DNA of 64,000 bases, taken from positions 55,550 to 119,549 of the forward strand of contig CAUTZA010000003.1 of NCBI GenBank assembly GCA_963542845.1. Reading direction: 5' to 3'. Positions within the stretch are counted from its first letter, which is position 1, and each line of letters begins with the position of its first letter. The position numbers were made by a program, and so were the translations under genes. The notes below the pieces were generated by a model. That model had not been told where the DNA came from. It ran no database searches and worked only from the letters and a program-made list of their open reading frames with translations. Positions 57,001 to 64,000 of this stretch are shown piece by piece. Origin of the DNA: JABCPO02 sp963542845 (lineage in GTDB: Bacteria; Bacillota; Clostridia; TANB77; CAG-508).

Positions 57001-57586
57001 CTTTTCTTTGTGATCCTGCTTTACCAAATGCTTCATGTACTCTAAATCCTTTTGTCTTAATTGTTTCGTAGTTAGGAACAAATTCTTTTTCCATCTTAAA
57101 ATATGGTGTTTTAACTGCACTTTCATCTGTTGCTGTTTCCATATCTGCACCAACAAATCCCTTGTCAGTATAATATCCTTTAACTACACTTTGACTTGCA
57201 TCTGTATAATATGTAATCCTATACGCAAATCTCGGTATCCACACCCAATAACTACCATCTTTAGTTTTAGCATTTGCCATTCTACCTGCATAATAGTCAT
57301 ACCATTTTTCAGGATTTGCATGTGGGGCTTTTACTTCTTTTTCCACCCCATTTTCCCAAGTTATTGCAGTCATATCCGCAAATAGTATTGGAAGTGATGG
57401 TTCCTTTCTAAACTCATTAATATTTAATATAGTACGATCACCTTGTTGTTCTATAGGGGCATTAAATAATATATTATACCCTTCCACAACAACTTCATTT
57501 GCTCCTATACCATATAGTGTTACTAGTATATAACTAAGAACAAATGTGATCAAAAATAATTTTAGTAATCCTTTTTTTAACATCAA
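54092..57586 (-). CDS. LPKTG cell-wall-anchored surface protein
   Basis: 1164 residues: signal peptide (LLKLFLITFVLSYILVTLYG), an N-terminal region with SYWVWIPRFAYRITYYTD and KGFWISKYMAGTDGRF, a pattern of formylglycine-enzyme-like folds in surface proteins, and InlB-type B repeats (MEIKA... to ...RLIGWSP; YTFDGWTPV...YMAKWVKK). A Gly/Asn-rich stalk (1030-1110) leads to the sorting signal NLPKTGESN, a hydrophobic helix and basic tail. Sortase would link it to the wall. No in-frame CGG. It may be an adhesin of the secretion machine, given its position beside the pilin genes. Confidence 0.87.
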   Translation of the reverse strand: MMLKKGLLKLFLITFVLSYILVTLYGIGANEVVVEGYNILFNAPIEQQGDRTILNINEFRKEPSLPILFADMTAITWENGVEKEVKAPHANPEKWYDYYAGRMANAKTKDGSYWVWIPRFAYRITYYTDASQSVVKGYYTDKGFVGADMETATDESAVKTPYFKMEKEFVPNYETIKTKGFRVHEAFGKAGSQRKGFWISKYMAGTDGRFAPNNTILKTEQMYQAFFNADRMTRDNNPYGLDYTVQHSSIPRSTEYGALYYLIGISNPAFSPNTTTTSDINNVTSATFGNETGVFDLNNGVREWTADVAANSFKNFEDEIKKLNMANYGVESLFMQKDGYGIDKDRVPLIGKVNLVYDKVVTSGSNKNYGEASLEFMTDYVSTDAAPYGGRSIIPGRNNLYNTRTSDVSAPNKSIYAYEGVASNPGNIGHRAVIYAYNPDGAEIITPRTDQDSGVPGRAAQLLEANKGKYVKITFRAQRDIVELMSMGYVRYGGGKADFYIPKGTKFPFYLYVTISKYLEYRFMKWDIDPQGQEFYKDTVITDVAEYADIRTNKDGDERITSDPYDRRYSNNKAPVKVIDENFGYMYNFGDFTVASYIQNVVGKYIPRMPGYSTDFKDDQGRKIEVYFLPAPKTSAVFMNGLVLTTLMNNEEWLKYKTVRYYVENPDKKYIGTEIVVAGNKPTGLDNADIPEGKRLIGWSPSLDTVVTDDMEIKAILEDIQKPENSIELTVNLNGGKSPLMQNGEKVYVTRGTRLSDPVNAATLSRIRATVPTKLGHKFKGWSVSENDVLNSNGSISANWEVEKVKITFVAPDADREYKKVITMDAGKAPEEPIETPTRNGYTFDGWTPVTSLPVYSDTTYMAKWVKKDDSGKEQEHPTNGDNEKKNEDNNSGNNSGNNSGNGQQGVFPNVPEGTKVLNPKYGEPSKEDYDESTVEKGKTRIIFELDGAKWDYPVVFEVENGRFFLTSARPKKEGYEFVGWEEDWKANNGGVIVYKAKWLRKETNNSNSESDNNRPAPENNSGNTGGTNTGRYKPHESTNSGNTGNTGKPGNGDAGKPGNQYIYNGRVLTGNPNNNSVNIYNSQNTPISNVEQPGKGIGLTGINGNNVSTDNVTVPKVEKNLPKTGESNTKVVIGIFAVAILLGVMYIYQNKLRRIRRKTRKLF

Positions 57587-57676
57587 ACATCTCCTTTATA
57601 CATAATCTCATGTTAAATATATCATATACATTTTTCTTTGTTAAATTATATTTTATTTTTGTAACATTAAACACAA

Positions 57677-57707
57677 AAAAGACATACATATATTTAATAT
57701 GTATGTC
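57677..57707 (-). terminator. Terminator after the 57716-58552 gene
   Basis: AGACATACATAT / ATATGTATGTCT hairpin followed by TTTTT on the minus strand. Confidence 0.8.
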
Positions 57708-57715
57708 TTCAGCTG

Positions 57716-58552
57716 CTATTTTATTATTTCCAAATTAGGTCCTGGGATTTTGTAAATTAAAAATTCTAGCGCACCACTCTTAGAAGTATCATTAAACATA
57801 AACATATGGAAATTTCCTCCATTTTTACTCACTTCAATTGTATAAACTGTACTACCTTTTTTAGCATTCATTTCCATAAGTCCCTTGTTTTGGATATATT
57901 TCAAAACATTAATCCCATATCCTTGATCAATTCCCTCTCTTTCATGTTTTCCTGAAACACTAACATCATGGTCATAAGATCTTGGTGTAAAACAAACCAA
58001 GTATGTTCCTGGCAATAAGTAGAAATTTAATTCCTTATATTGCTCTCCTATACTCAATCTAGAATAATATATTCTTTCACCTCTAAACTTAAATGTTCCA
58101 AAGTCCACTTCTTCATAAATTTCTTTAACTGGAAGTGCTCTCTTTTTCACATAATCTAAAGATAACATTCCACTCGAATCTACTTGATTATTAGCGATGG
58201 GCGCTGGTCCTCCAGCTGATGCTCCTGTAGTTGGAAGTCCTGGCTGACCTGTATAATTGTCAACATGTGATTGACTGCTGCTGTTTTTTTGTTGCGGTGC
58301 TAACTTACCATCCATAGCATTATCTATGGTTTTATTTACTTTATTTGAGATATTTGATTGAACAGTATTAACCGCACCATTTACAATCCGCTGTCCCAAG
58401 CTAGATAACCATCCTGCGTTTGATATTTGTGTTACTGTTAAAATAGCTATTGCCATTACTTTTGTCATTCTTCTCATGACAATCACTCTCCTTTTTTTAA
58501 TTCCTAAAATTTTAGTTTTAATAACGTGACCAATATATTTGGGATTTCTCAT
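57716..58552 (-). CDS. Secreted protein, probably imported, with an unshifted in-frame CGG
   Basis: The likely start is the ATG at 58477, behind GGAG, giving a signal peptide RRMTKVMAIAILTVTQISNA cut before GW; the frame is also open upstream to 58552. The mature protein has a low-complexity Gly/Pro/Ser part (GLPTTGASAGG) and a beta-rich end. CGG at 58388-58390 lies in SLGQRIVNG; a +1 shift there would give Gly-Leu-stop, so it must be read as sense. Codons such as GCG, CCC and ATC cluster here (GGA CCA GCG CCC ATC), unlike the neighbours, pointing to recent transfer. Function unknown. Confidence 0.65.
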   Translation of the reverse strand: MRNPKYIGHVIKTKILGIKKRRVIVMRRMTKVMAIAILTVTQISNAGWLSSLGQRIVNGAVNTVQSNISNKVNKTIDNAMDGKLAPQQKNSSSQSHVDNYTGQPGLPTTGASAGGPAPIANNQVDSSGMLSLDYVKKRALPVKEIYEEVDFGTFKFRGERIYYSRLSIGEQYKELNFYLLPGTYLVCFTPRSYDHDVSVSGKHEREGIDQGYGINVLKYIQNKGLMEMNAKKGSTVYTIEVSKNGGNFHMFMFNDTSKSGALEFLIYKIPGPNLEIIK

Positions 58553-58636
58553 CCCTTTTCTTAATTATATGATAGCATATCTCAATAGTTATGTAAAGTC
58601 TTTTTTTGTTTTTTTATACTTTTTTAACACTTTTTA

Positions 58637-58665
58637 AAAAAGAACTCTAATTTCTTAGAGTTCTT
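58637..58665 (-). terminator. Terminator after the giant surface protein gene
   Basis: AAGAACTCTAA / TTAGAGTTCTT hairpin followed by TTTTT on the minus strand. Confidence 0.85.
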
Positions 58666-58699
58666 CTTGTTTTAGAAAGTTTTTAAGTGTTTTTTAAGA

Positions 58700-61600
58700 C
58701 TACTTTTGTCTTTTTCTTACTATCATCACTATAACAACTGTTGTTGTTAATACTACTGCTACTGATGAAGCTATTAGAAGTGCATTCTTTCTAATGTATT
58801 CTAGTGTTCTTGCTTCATTTAGCCCTGTTGGTGGTGATAATGTTACGATTTCTGTTGCTGCAGTTCCTGTTGATTCTGCTGCTACCATGTATGCTCTGTC
58901 TAAGTTATTTTCTTTAGCAGATGTATTTTGTGCTTTTCCTTTTCCTGGAAGAGTTCCATCTCCTAATTGGTTTACCTTATCCATTTCTGTAATCATCATA
59001 CCTGGTGTAAATTCTGTTCTACGTCCATTACTTGTATGGTATGATAATACTTCTGCCATATTTTGGAATGTTAAGTCATTTGATGTTGAACTTCCTGATG
59101 ATGTTCTATCTGTTCTTATATTCCATGTTCTTACGAAGTCATCTTCTTTAGGTGAGTTTGCATAACCGTTTTGGTTTTTGTATACTCTTTCAATTGTAGC
59201 ATATGGATCTACTGGACTCATATATGTTGATGATTCTTTTAACACTAATAGGTTTGATCTAGCATTATTATTTGTAGAATTTTGTTTATCAGAAACTTCT
59301 TCTATATATCTAATACCGTTTTCATCAACGTAGTTAGCTTCTTTAGCTGTTTCATCATTCTTAACCCCATTGATTAATCCTTTTAAATCAGCCTTGTGTG
59401 CTGCTGTCCATGATGCATTTTCAGCATCTCCTGCATTAACAGTTGCACCGTTATCTACTATATCTAATAATTGTCTAATCTTAATCTTAGCTTTTTCATT
59501 ATCATTTAAAGGAGTTGTTCCTTTGTTAATATAGTATTCTTGTCCTACGTATTTACCGTAGTTATATCTAGCCATACCTTGGTGAGCAAGTCTACCAAGA
59601 GTTTGAGCTGGTTCATCTGGCATACCAGTTTTGTATGCTTCTTCTCTATACTTATTAGTATCTTCGATACTAGTATCTATAGTTCTGTCTAATTGACTTA
59701 AGTTATATGCATATATACCATATCTAACTTTTATAGTAGCATCTTGCATTACACTATCATCAATGTTTATATATCTAAATCCTGCTTTAACAGATTTTCT
59801 TTGGTTTTCATCTTTAGCCTTACCGTCAGTAAGTTCTGTTCTATCTAGTGATAGTACTAAATCTTGACCTAAAGAGTTTTCAGTATCTAATTCTCTAGAA
59901 ACTTTTAATCTAGCATATAGGTTTTCATGTCCACCATAAGTAACATTATTTAAGTTACCAGTTTCTGCTTTATCAATCTTAGATTTAATATTGTATTTTA
60001 AGTTTATCTTTTCTTTACCATCTGCTGTAGTAATAACAATGTTAGTAATTTCTTTGTTTAGAACAATCTTACTTTCTGGTCTTTGAACAATACCTAAGTT
60101 TACATTCTTAACATTGTAATCAGTAGTTTCGAACTTATTCTTAGCATTTTGCTTGTTCTTGTATATACCTTCAATGTAGTAAATGTCGCTTAATTCGTTT
60201 AATATTACTGCTGAACCTGGTTTAGATTTTTGTAATTTTTCGTAATATTCAATACTAAAGTTAATCTTAGGTGTTGTAGCATTCATACTTGTATTTTTAT
60301 GTGCTTGTTCCAACTTCTTATTATCTATATTATTCTTATCAGCTATAGTAAACACATTTAATTCGTCAACCAAGTTGTTTTTGAATGTATCTATGTTCTT
60401 AGTTACTTGAATTCTTCTACCTTCATCATCTCTTGCATATGATAGGTTTTGAGTATCCTTACTTTCATCCTTATCTTTAGCAAGCCATGTTGTATTTAGA
60501 TTATTTTCTTGTTTTTCGTTTGCATAGAATTGTGTAGTCTTAAATGATTCACCATTATACCATTTAACTTTTCTATCTTTGTTATCATCTTTAACTGTTG
60601 CTACAAGGTCATCTTTAGTTATAGTTGCTCCTTGTACTGCGTTTAAGATATTTCTTCCTTGGTTACTCTTATCTGCAAATACTTTAGTTAAGTTTTCTTT
60701 AGAAGGTGAAGAGTAATTTAAGCTAACCACGAAGTTACCTGCTGGAACTCCAGTAAACTTATATTCACCTTTTTCGTTAGTCTTAACATTTGATTCAAAA
60801 CCTGTAACCCCTTTAAGGCTCATTTCGATATCACCTGTTTCAGATTTAATTTGTTCTGGCCATACGAAACCTAAGTCGAAGTATGGAAGACCATTTCTTA
60901 CATCCGCATATCTTAAGTTTGGTTTATCATCAATTTGTCTAGCTTTGAAAGATAATCTTTCTTCTAGAGTTACTGGTTGGTTTGGAATACCTTTTTCGTT
61001 TGAAGTCATCTTACCATCACCAGTTAATATACCTCTGTTTAATGTATTTTGTTTATCTTCCCAAACAGTACCTGTAAGTTCTCTTGAAACTTTTTCTTTA
61101 GCTCCTTCTGGTATTCTAATGTTAATACCTGGTGCATCATCAGTATCATCTTCAATTACATATTTACCGTCTTTTGACTTATTTGTTGTGAAGTTAGATG
61201 GAGCAGAGTCTCTATCTATCTTACCTGAGAATGTACCTGTGTGAACATTATATGATGCAAAAGCACCTATTTCTGCTACGTTAGTAAAGTCTCCAAGTTC
61301 TAAAGCATTTTTAAGTACCTTAATACCATCTTCTTTACCAATCTTATCTTTAAGTTCACCTAAGTCTTTTTGACTTACGTTTTGAACTTGAAGAGCATTC
61401 TTAACTCTATATGTATTAAATACATCAGCTCTTTCACCAGGTTTTAGCATAAATCCTGCGTTTTCAATTGTTCCTTCTGTTTGAGTTGTAGTGTAATCAC
61501 CACTTTGTGCTGGAACTCTATCATTTGATGTAGACCATTTTAATTCTTTTAATTTAGCTTGATCAGCTTGAGATAGGTCTAACTTAGATATTGGTTCTTC

Positions 61601-64000
61601 TTTACCATGTATTAAGTATTTACTTACAGGTATAGTAGTTTGAGTTCCTTTAAGGTCAATACCTTCTTTTTCTATATTTGTATTTGGATCTAGTTGAACT
61701 TCTTTCTTAATTTCAGTTTGAACTAATTCCATCTTGTTTGTATGTATATCATTTAATTGTGATATATATACTGCATCAACAGATGAACTGTTAATTACTT
61801 GTATCTTGTATGTTAAGAATACATCTACCTGTCTAGTATCATCGTGATTTCCTCTATTTGGATCAGTATTCTTAGGAGATTTATCTAATGATTTTTCATA
61901 ATCAATTTCTTCTTTAAGAAGTTTTAGAACTTCTGGGTTTGAAGTATACATTGATGTTCTGTAGATATAGTCTGTCTTGTATATATCTAAGAATCTTTGA
62001 GTTTTGTTTGCATCTCTACCTTTTTGTAGGTCTTCCATATTAACATCTATAGTTCTTCCTAAACCTTTAGCTTTTTCAGCATCTGATAGGTATTCATCAT
62101 ATAGTGTTTTGTATAGGTAGTTATATGCTTTCTTGTTAGCAATAACAAGTGCACTGTTTAATTCTTTAGTTGTTTCCATGTCTACATGTCTTCTCTTTAA
62201 TCCAAGATTAATTTCATTCATGTATGATCTTTGGCTATAGTATACACCAGCATATTGTCCATATGAACTGTCAACTGATTCATCAGTAGCTTCACCTGTT
62301 GAGTTTCCTCCAGTGCTTCCACCAATTGCTTTCCAGATTAAGTTATCATGTTTTCCATCTTTAATAATGTTTTCCCATTTTCCTAAATCTATTCCACCTT
62401 GTTTGTATATATTTTCCCAGATCTTAGACATATCAACCTTACCATTGTTTATTAAGTCACCTATAGCAGATCCTGCTACACCTGATTGACTTAACACTTG
62501 GTTTAACATATCTTTAACATCTTTGTTAACATTAATATCAAATCCTGCCACATTTACATTTATGCTTCCTGTTTTAACAAGGTCATCAATAATACTTGCT
62601 GATAAAGCACCATTTCCTAATACTTTTTCTAAGCTAGATCCTGCTACCTTACCATTGTTTCCTAATTCCCCTAATACAGTTCCTGCATATTTACCTGTTT
62701 GTCCTTTAACAATATCTTGCCAACTAACATCGCCAGTTGTTGTAGCTGCTTTAGTCTTAAATCCTAAAGCTTTTGATATTTCTGAAGTAATTTGTTCTGC
62801 TGTTTTACCTGTTTTTGCTTGTGCTGCTGCTGTGTTAATATTTAGACCGTTTTCATATAGTACTAGCCCCTTATTTCTCATATCAGCAACCATATCTTCT
62901 ATTGACATATTGTCTGGATAATTAGTTGGTATTCTATCATCTTCAATATCAACTCTTATACCTGTTTTCTTTTCAATCCAGTCTGAAAGTTTATTTGATA
63001 CTTTAGTTGCTTTTAATATTTCTGCAACTACTTCTCCCTTGCTTCCACCTGTTTTAATTATTTCATCTATTTTTTGTCCTGAAACAAGTCCTTTTTCGAT
63101 CATTGTTCTTAATGTATTAGTCGCTTTATCTACTTTAGTTAATACTTTTTCTAATGGATTTGTCTTAATAGCACCTAAATCTACAAGATCGTCTAATAGT
63201 GCACCAGTTAATTTACCATACCCTATAACTTGTTCTAACACTTCTGATGCTTTAACACCTGCATTTTGTATTTTACCCCATAATGTGCTGTTGTTTGCTC
63301 CATTAGATATTACTCTATTTCCAGCTCCACCAAATATATTATTCCACCAAGAACCAGCATTTCCACCGTTTCTGTTGTTTACTCCGTTGTTTGATGGTAA
63401 TATTCCGTTTGCTCCATTTAATCCTGTATTTCCAAGTTTGTTTAATACATTGTTTGCAAATCTGTTTACACCATTTCCATTGTTTGAAACTGCATTTGTT
63501 CCAGTTATATTACTATTTCCACCTGTTCTGTCATCATAGTATCCATTATTATCATATACTATTTGTTCATTTGTAGGTAGATTCATACCTAAGAACATAG
63601 TTGATGCTTCTATGAAGTCATTAAAGTATGCTTCATCTAAAGCTCTACCATTTGTTTTCTTCATTTGGTATTCGCTCTTAAATCTTTGAGTTGTTGTACC
63701 TGATGTAGTTTCAGTACCTTTGTAATCTAATTTAGTCTTAATATTATTTCTTGTACCATTTGCATCTACACCTTGTGCTGAACCTTGAGTATTTAAAGAA
63801 CCATCTTGTTCTTTTCCACCAGTTATTTCAGCGTGTTTTCTATTATATTCTTCTCTATCTGCATAGTTGTCTATAGCAAATGAAGAATTTAAATATTTTT
63901 TCTTTTCATCTGTTGTTGTTGTATTATATATTGATTGTCCATCTCTAAATACTTCTGTATTTACTTTCTTTCCATTATCAATATTATTTTCTTCTGTTTG
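58700..64000 (-). CDS. Giant sortase-anchored surface protein (partial, 5' end outside window)
   Basis: The frame is open from the right edge to 58700 (more than 1760 residues). An ATG at 63664 is internal: about 110 further residues upstream are in frame and similar in composition. It includes Gly/Asn-rich segments, SdrD/CnaB-like beta domains (TNEKGEYKFTGVPAGNFVVS) and a C-terminal sorting signal LSPPTGLNEA followed by a hydrophobic helix and RKRQK. SPPTG resembles the (S/P)PxTG motif of Clostridioides difficile sortase B rather than LPxTG. Likely a stalk-like adhesin. No in-frame CGG in 5.3 kb. Confidence 0.85.
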   Translation of the reverse strand, partial: QTEENNIDNGKKVNTEVFRDGQSIYNTTTTDEKKKYLNSSFAIDNYADREEYNRKHAEITGGKEQDGSLNTQGSAQGVDANGTRNNIKTKLDYKGTETTSGTTTQRFKSEYQMKKTNGRALDEAYFNDFIEASTMFLGMNLPTNEQIVYDNNGYYDDRTGGNSNITGTNAVSNNGNGVNRFANNVLNKLGNTGLNGANGILPSNNGVNNRNGGNAGSWWNNIFGGAGNRVISNGANNSTLWGKIQNAGVKASEVLEQVIGYGKLTGALLDDLVDLGAIKTNPLEKVLTKVDKATNTLRTMIEKGLVSGQKIDEIIKTGGSKGEVVAEILKATKVSNKLSDWIEKKTGIRVDIEDDRIPTNYPDNMSIEDMVADMRNKGLVLYENGLNINTAAAQAKTGKTAEQITSEISKALGFKTKAATTTGDVSWQDIVKGQTGKYAGTVLGELGNNGKVAGSSLEKVLGNGALSASIIDDLVKTGSINVNVAGFDINVNKDVKDMLNQVLSQSGVAGSAIGDLINNGKVDMSKIWENIYKQGGIDLGKWENIIKDGKHDNLIWKAIGGSTGGNSTGEATDESVDSSYGQYAGVYYSQRSYMNEINLGLKRRHVDMETTKELNSALVIANKKAYNYLYKTLYDEYLSDAEKAKGLGRTIDVNMEDLQKGRDANKTQRFLDIYKTDYIYRTSMYTSNPEVLKLLKEEIDYEKSLDKSPKNTDPNRGNHDDTRQVDVFLTYKIQVINSSSVDAVYISQLNDIHTNKMELVQTEIKKEVQLDPNTNIEKEGIDLKGTQTTIPVSKYLIHGKEEPISKLDLSQADQAKLKELKWSTSNDRVPAQSGDYTTTQTEGTIENAGFMLKPGERADVFNTYRVKNALQVQNVSQKDLGELKDKIGKEDGIKVLKNALELGDFTNVAEIGAFASYNVHTGTFSGKIDRDSAPSNFTTNKSKDGKYVIEDDTDDAPGINIRIPEGAKEKVSRELTGTVWEDKQNTLNRGILTGDGKMTSNEKGIPNQPVTLEERLSFKARQIDDKPNLRYADVRNGLPYFDLGFVWPEQIKSETGDIEMSLKGVTGFESNVKTNEKGEYKFTGVPAGNFVVSLNYSSPSKENLTKVFADKSNQGRNILNAVQGATITKDDLVATVKDDNKDRKVKWYNGESFKTTQFYANEKQENNLNTTWLAKDKDESKDTQNLSYARDDEGRRIQVTKNIDTFKNNLVDELNVFTIADKNNIDNKKLEQAHKNTSMNATTPKINFSIEYYEKLQKSKPGSAVILNELSDIYYIEGIYKNKQNAKNKFETTDYNVKNVNLGIVQRPESKIVLNKEITNIVITTADGKEKINLKYNIKSKIDKAETGNLNNVTYGGHENLYARLKVSRELDTENSLGQDLVLSLDRTELTDGKAKDENQRKSVKAGFRYINIDDSVMQDATIKVRYGIYAYNLSQLDRTIDTSIEDTNKYREEAYKTGMPDEPAQTLGRLAHQGMARYNYGKYVGQEYYINKGTTPLNDNEKAKIKIRQLLDIVDNGATVNAGDAENASWTAAHKADLKGLINGVKNDETAKEANYVDENGIRYIEEVSDKQNSTNNNARSNLLVLKESSTYMSPVDPYATIERVYKNQNGYANSPKEDDFVRTWNIRTDRTSSGSSTSNDLTFQNMAEVLSYHTSNGRRTEFTPGMMITEMDKVNQLGDGTLPGKGKAQNTSAKENNLDRAYMVAAESTGTAATEIVTLSPPTGLNEARTLEYIRKNALLIASSVAVVLTTTVVIVMIVRKRQK

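Overview
This 64 kb window is AT-rich DNA with low-GC Firmicutes signatures: strong GGAGG ribosome sites, TTGACA/TATAAT promoters, an infC-rpmI-rplT operon with a leader attenuator, minD, rbgA, ftsY, a DnaE-type DNA polymerase III, sortase-anchored surface proteins and a Gram-positive VirB4/PrgI/NlpC-P60 secretion cluster. An uncultured, host-associated member of the Clostridia is my best guess (inference). Almost all genes are on the minus strand.

The outstanding observation is a recurrent +1 frame break. Twenty times, in eleven genes, the frame is lost at an in-frame CGG codon. Skipping the C of CGG, so that the next three bases (GGN, glycine) are read, restores the expected protein every time. 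Affected genes include dnaE (4 sites), truA (5), rbgA (2), mnmA (1), a zinc alcohol dehydrogenase, a family 2 glycosyltransferase, virB4, a virB6/NlpC fusion and three other genes of the secretion cluster. In all eleven the gene length minus one base per site is a multiple of three. The glycine restored is a conserved family residue in dnaE, truA, mnmA and the dehydrogenase. CGG triplets that are out of frame (TTC GGA, AAC GGT, ACG GAA and dozens more) never accompany a break. Only two genes carry an in-frame CGG that must be read through without a shift. The simplest model is that CGG is (nearly) unassigned in this organism and ribosomes pass it by pairing tRNA-Gly with GGN in the +1 frame.

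Layout. 1-8.5 kb: minD (partial), two small paralogous proteins, mrnC, rbgA, a membrane protein, a UPF0182 protein, ftsY and two paralogous unknown proteins. 8.6-15.3 kb: dnaE, truA, mnmA, a cysteine desulfurase and a structured RNA with its own promoter and terminator. 15.5-17.9 kb: three tRNA genes, a DUF4230 protein, then rplT, rpmI and infC. 18-21.9 kb: a MoxR-type AAA ATPase, a VWA protein and two unknown proteins in one operon. 22 kb: initiator tRNA. 22.3-27.9 kb: a small unknown protein, a C39-like peptidase, a large membrane-anchored protein with a lysozyme-like end and a DUF1294 protein. 28-32.6 kb: rpsU, tRNA-Leu, glycosyltransferase, a coiled-coil gene pair on the plus strand and the dehydrogenase.

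32.7-54 kb is a type IV secretion-like cluster read leftward from a promoter near 52.5 kb: pilin-like protein, PrgI, a VirB4 N-terminal-like protein, VirB4, four VirB6-like membrane proteins (one fused to NlpC/P60), membrane-anchored NTF2/VirB8-like proteins, a DnaJ protein and an HD-GYP protein. Three more pilin-like genes lie at 52.7-54 kb. No relaxase or VirD4 coupling protein is visible. 54-64 kb holds an LPKTG surface protein, a secreted protein that looks imported (it carries an unshifted CGG) and a very large SPPTG surface protein running off the right edge.
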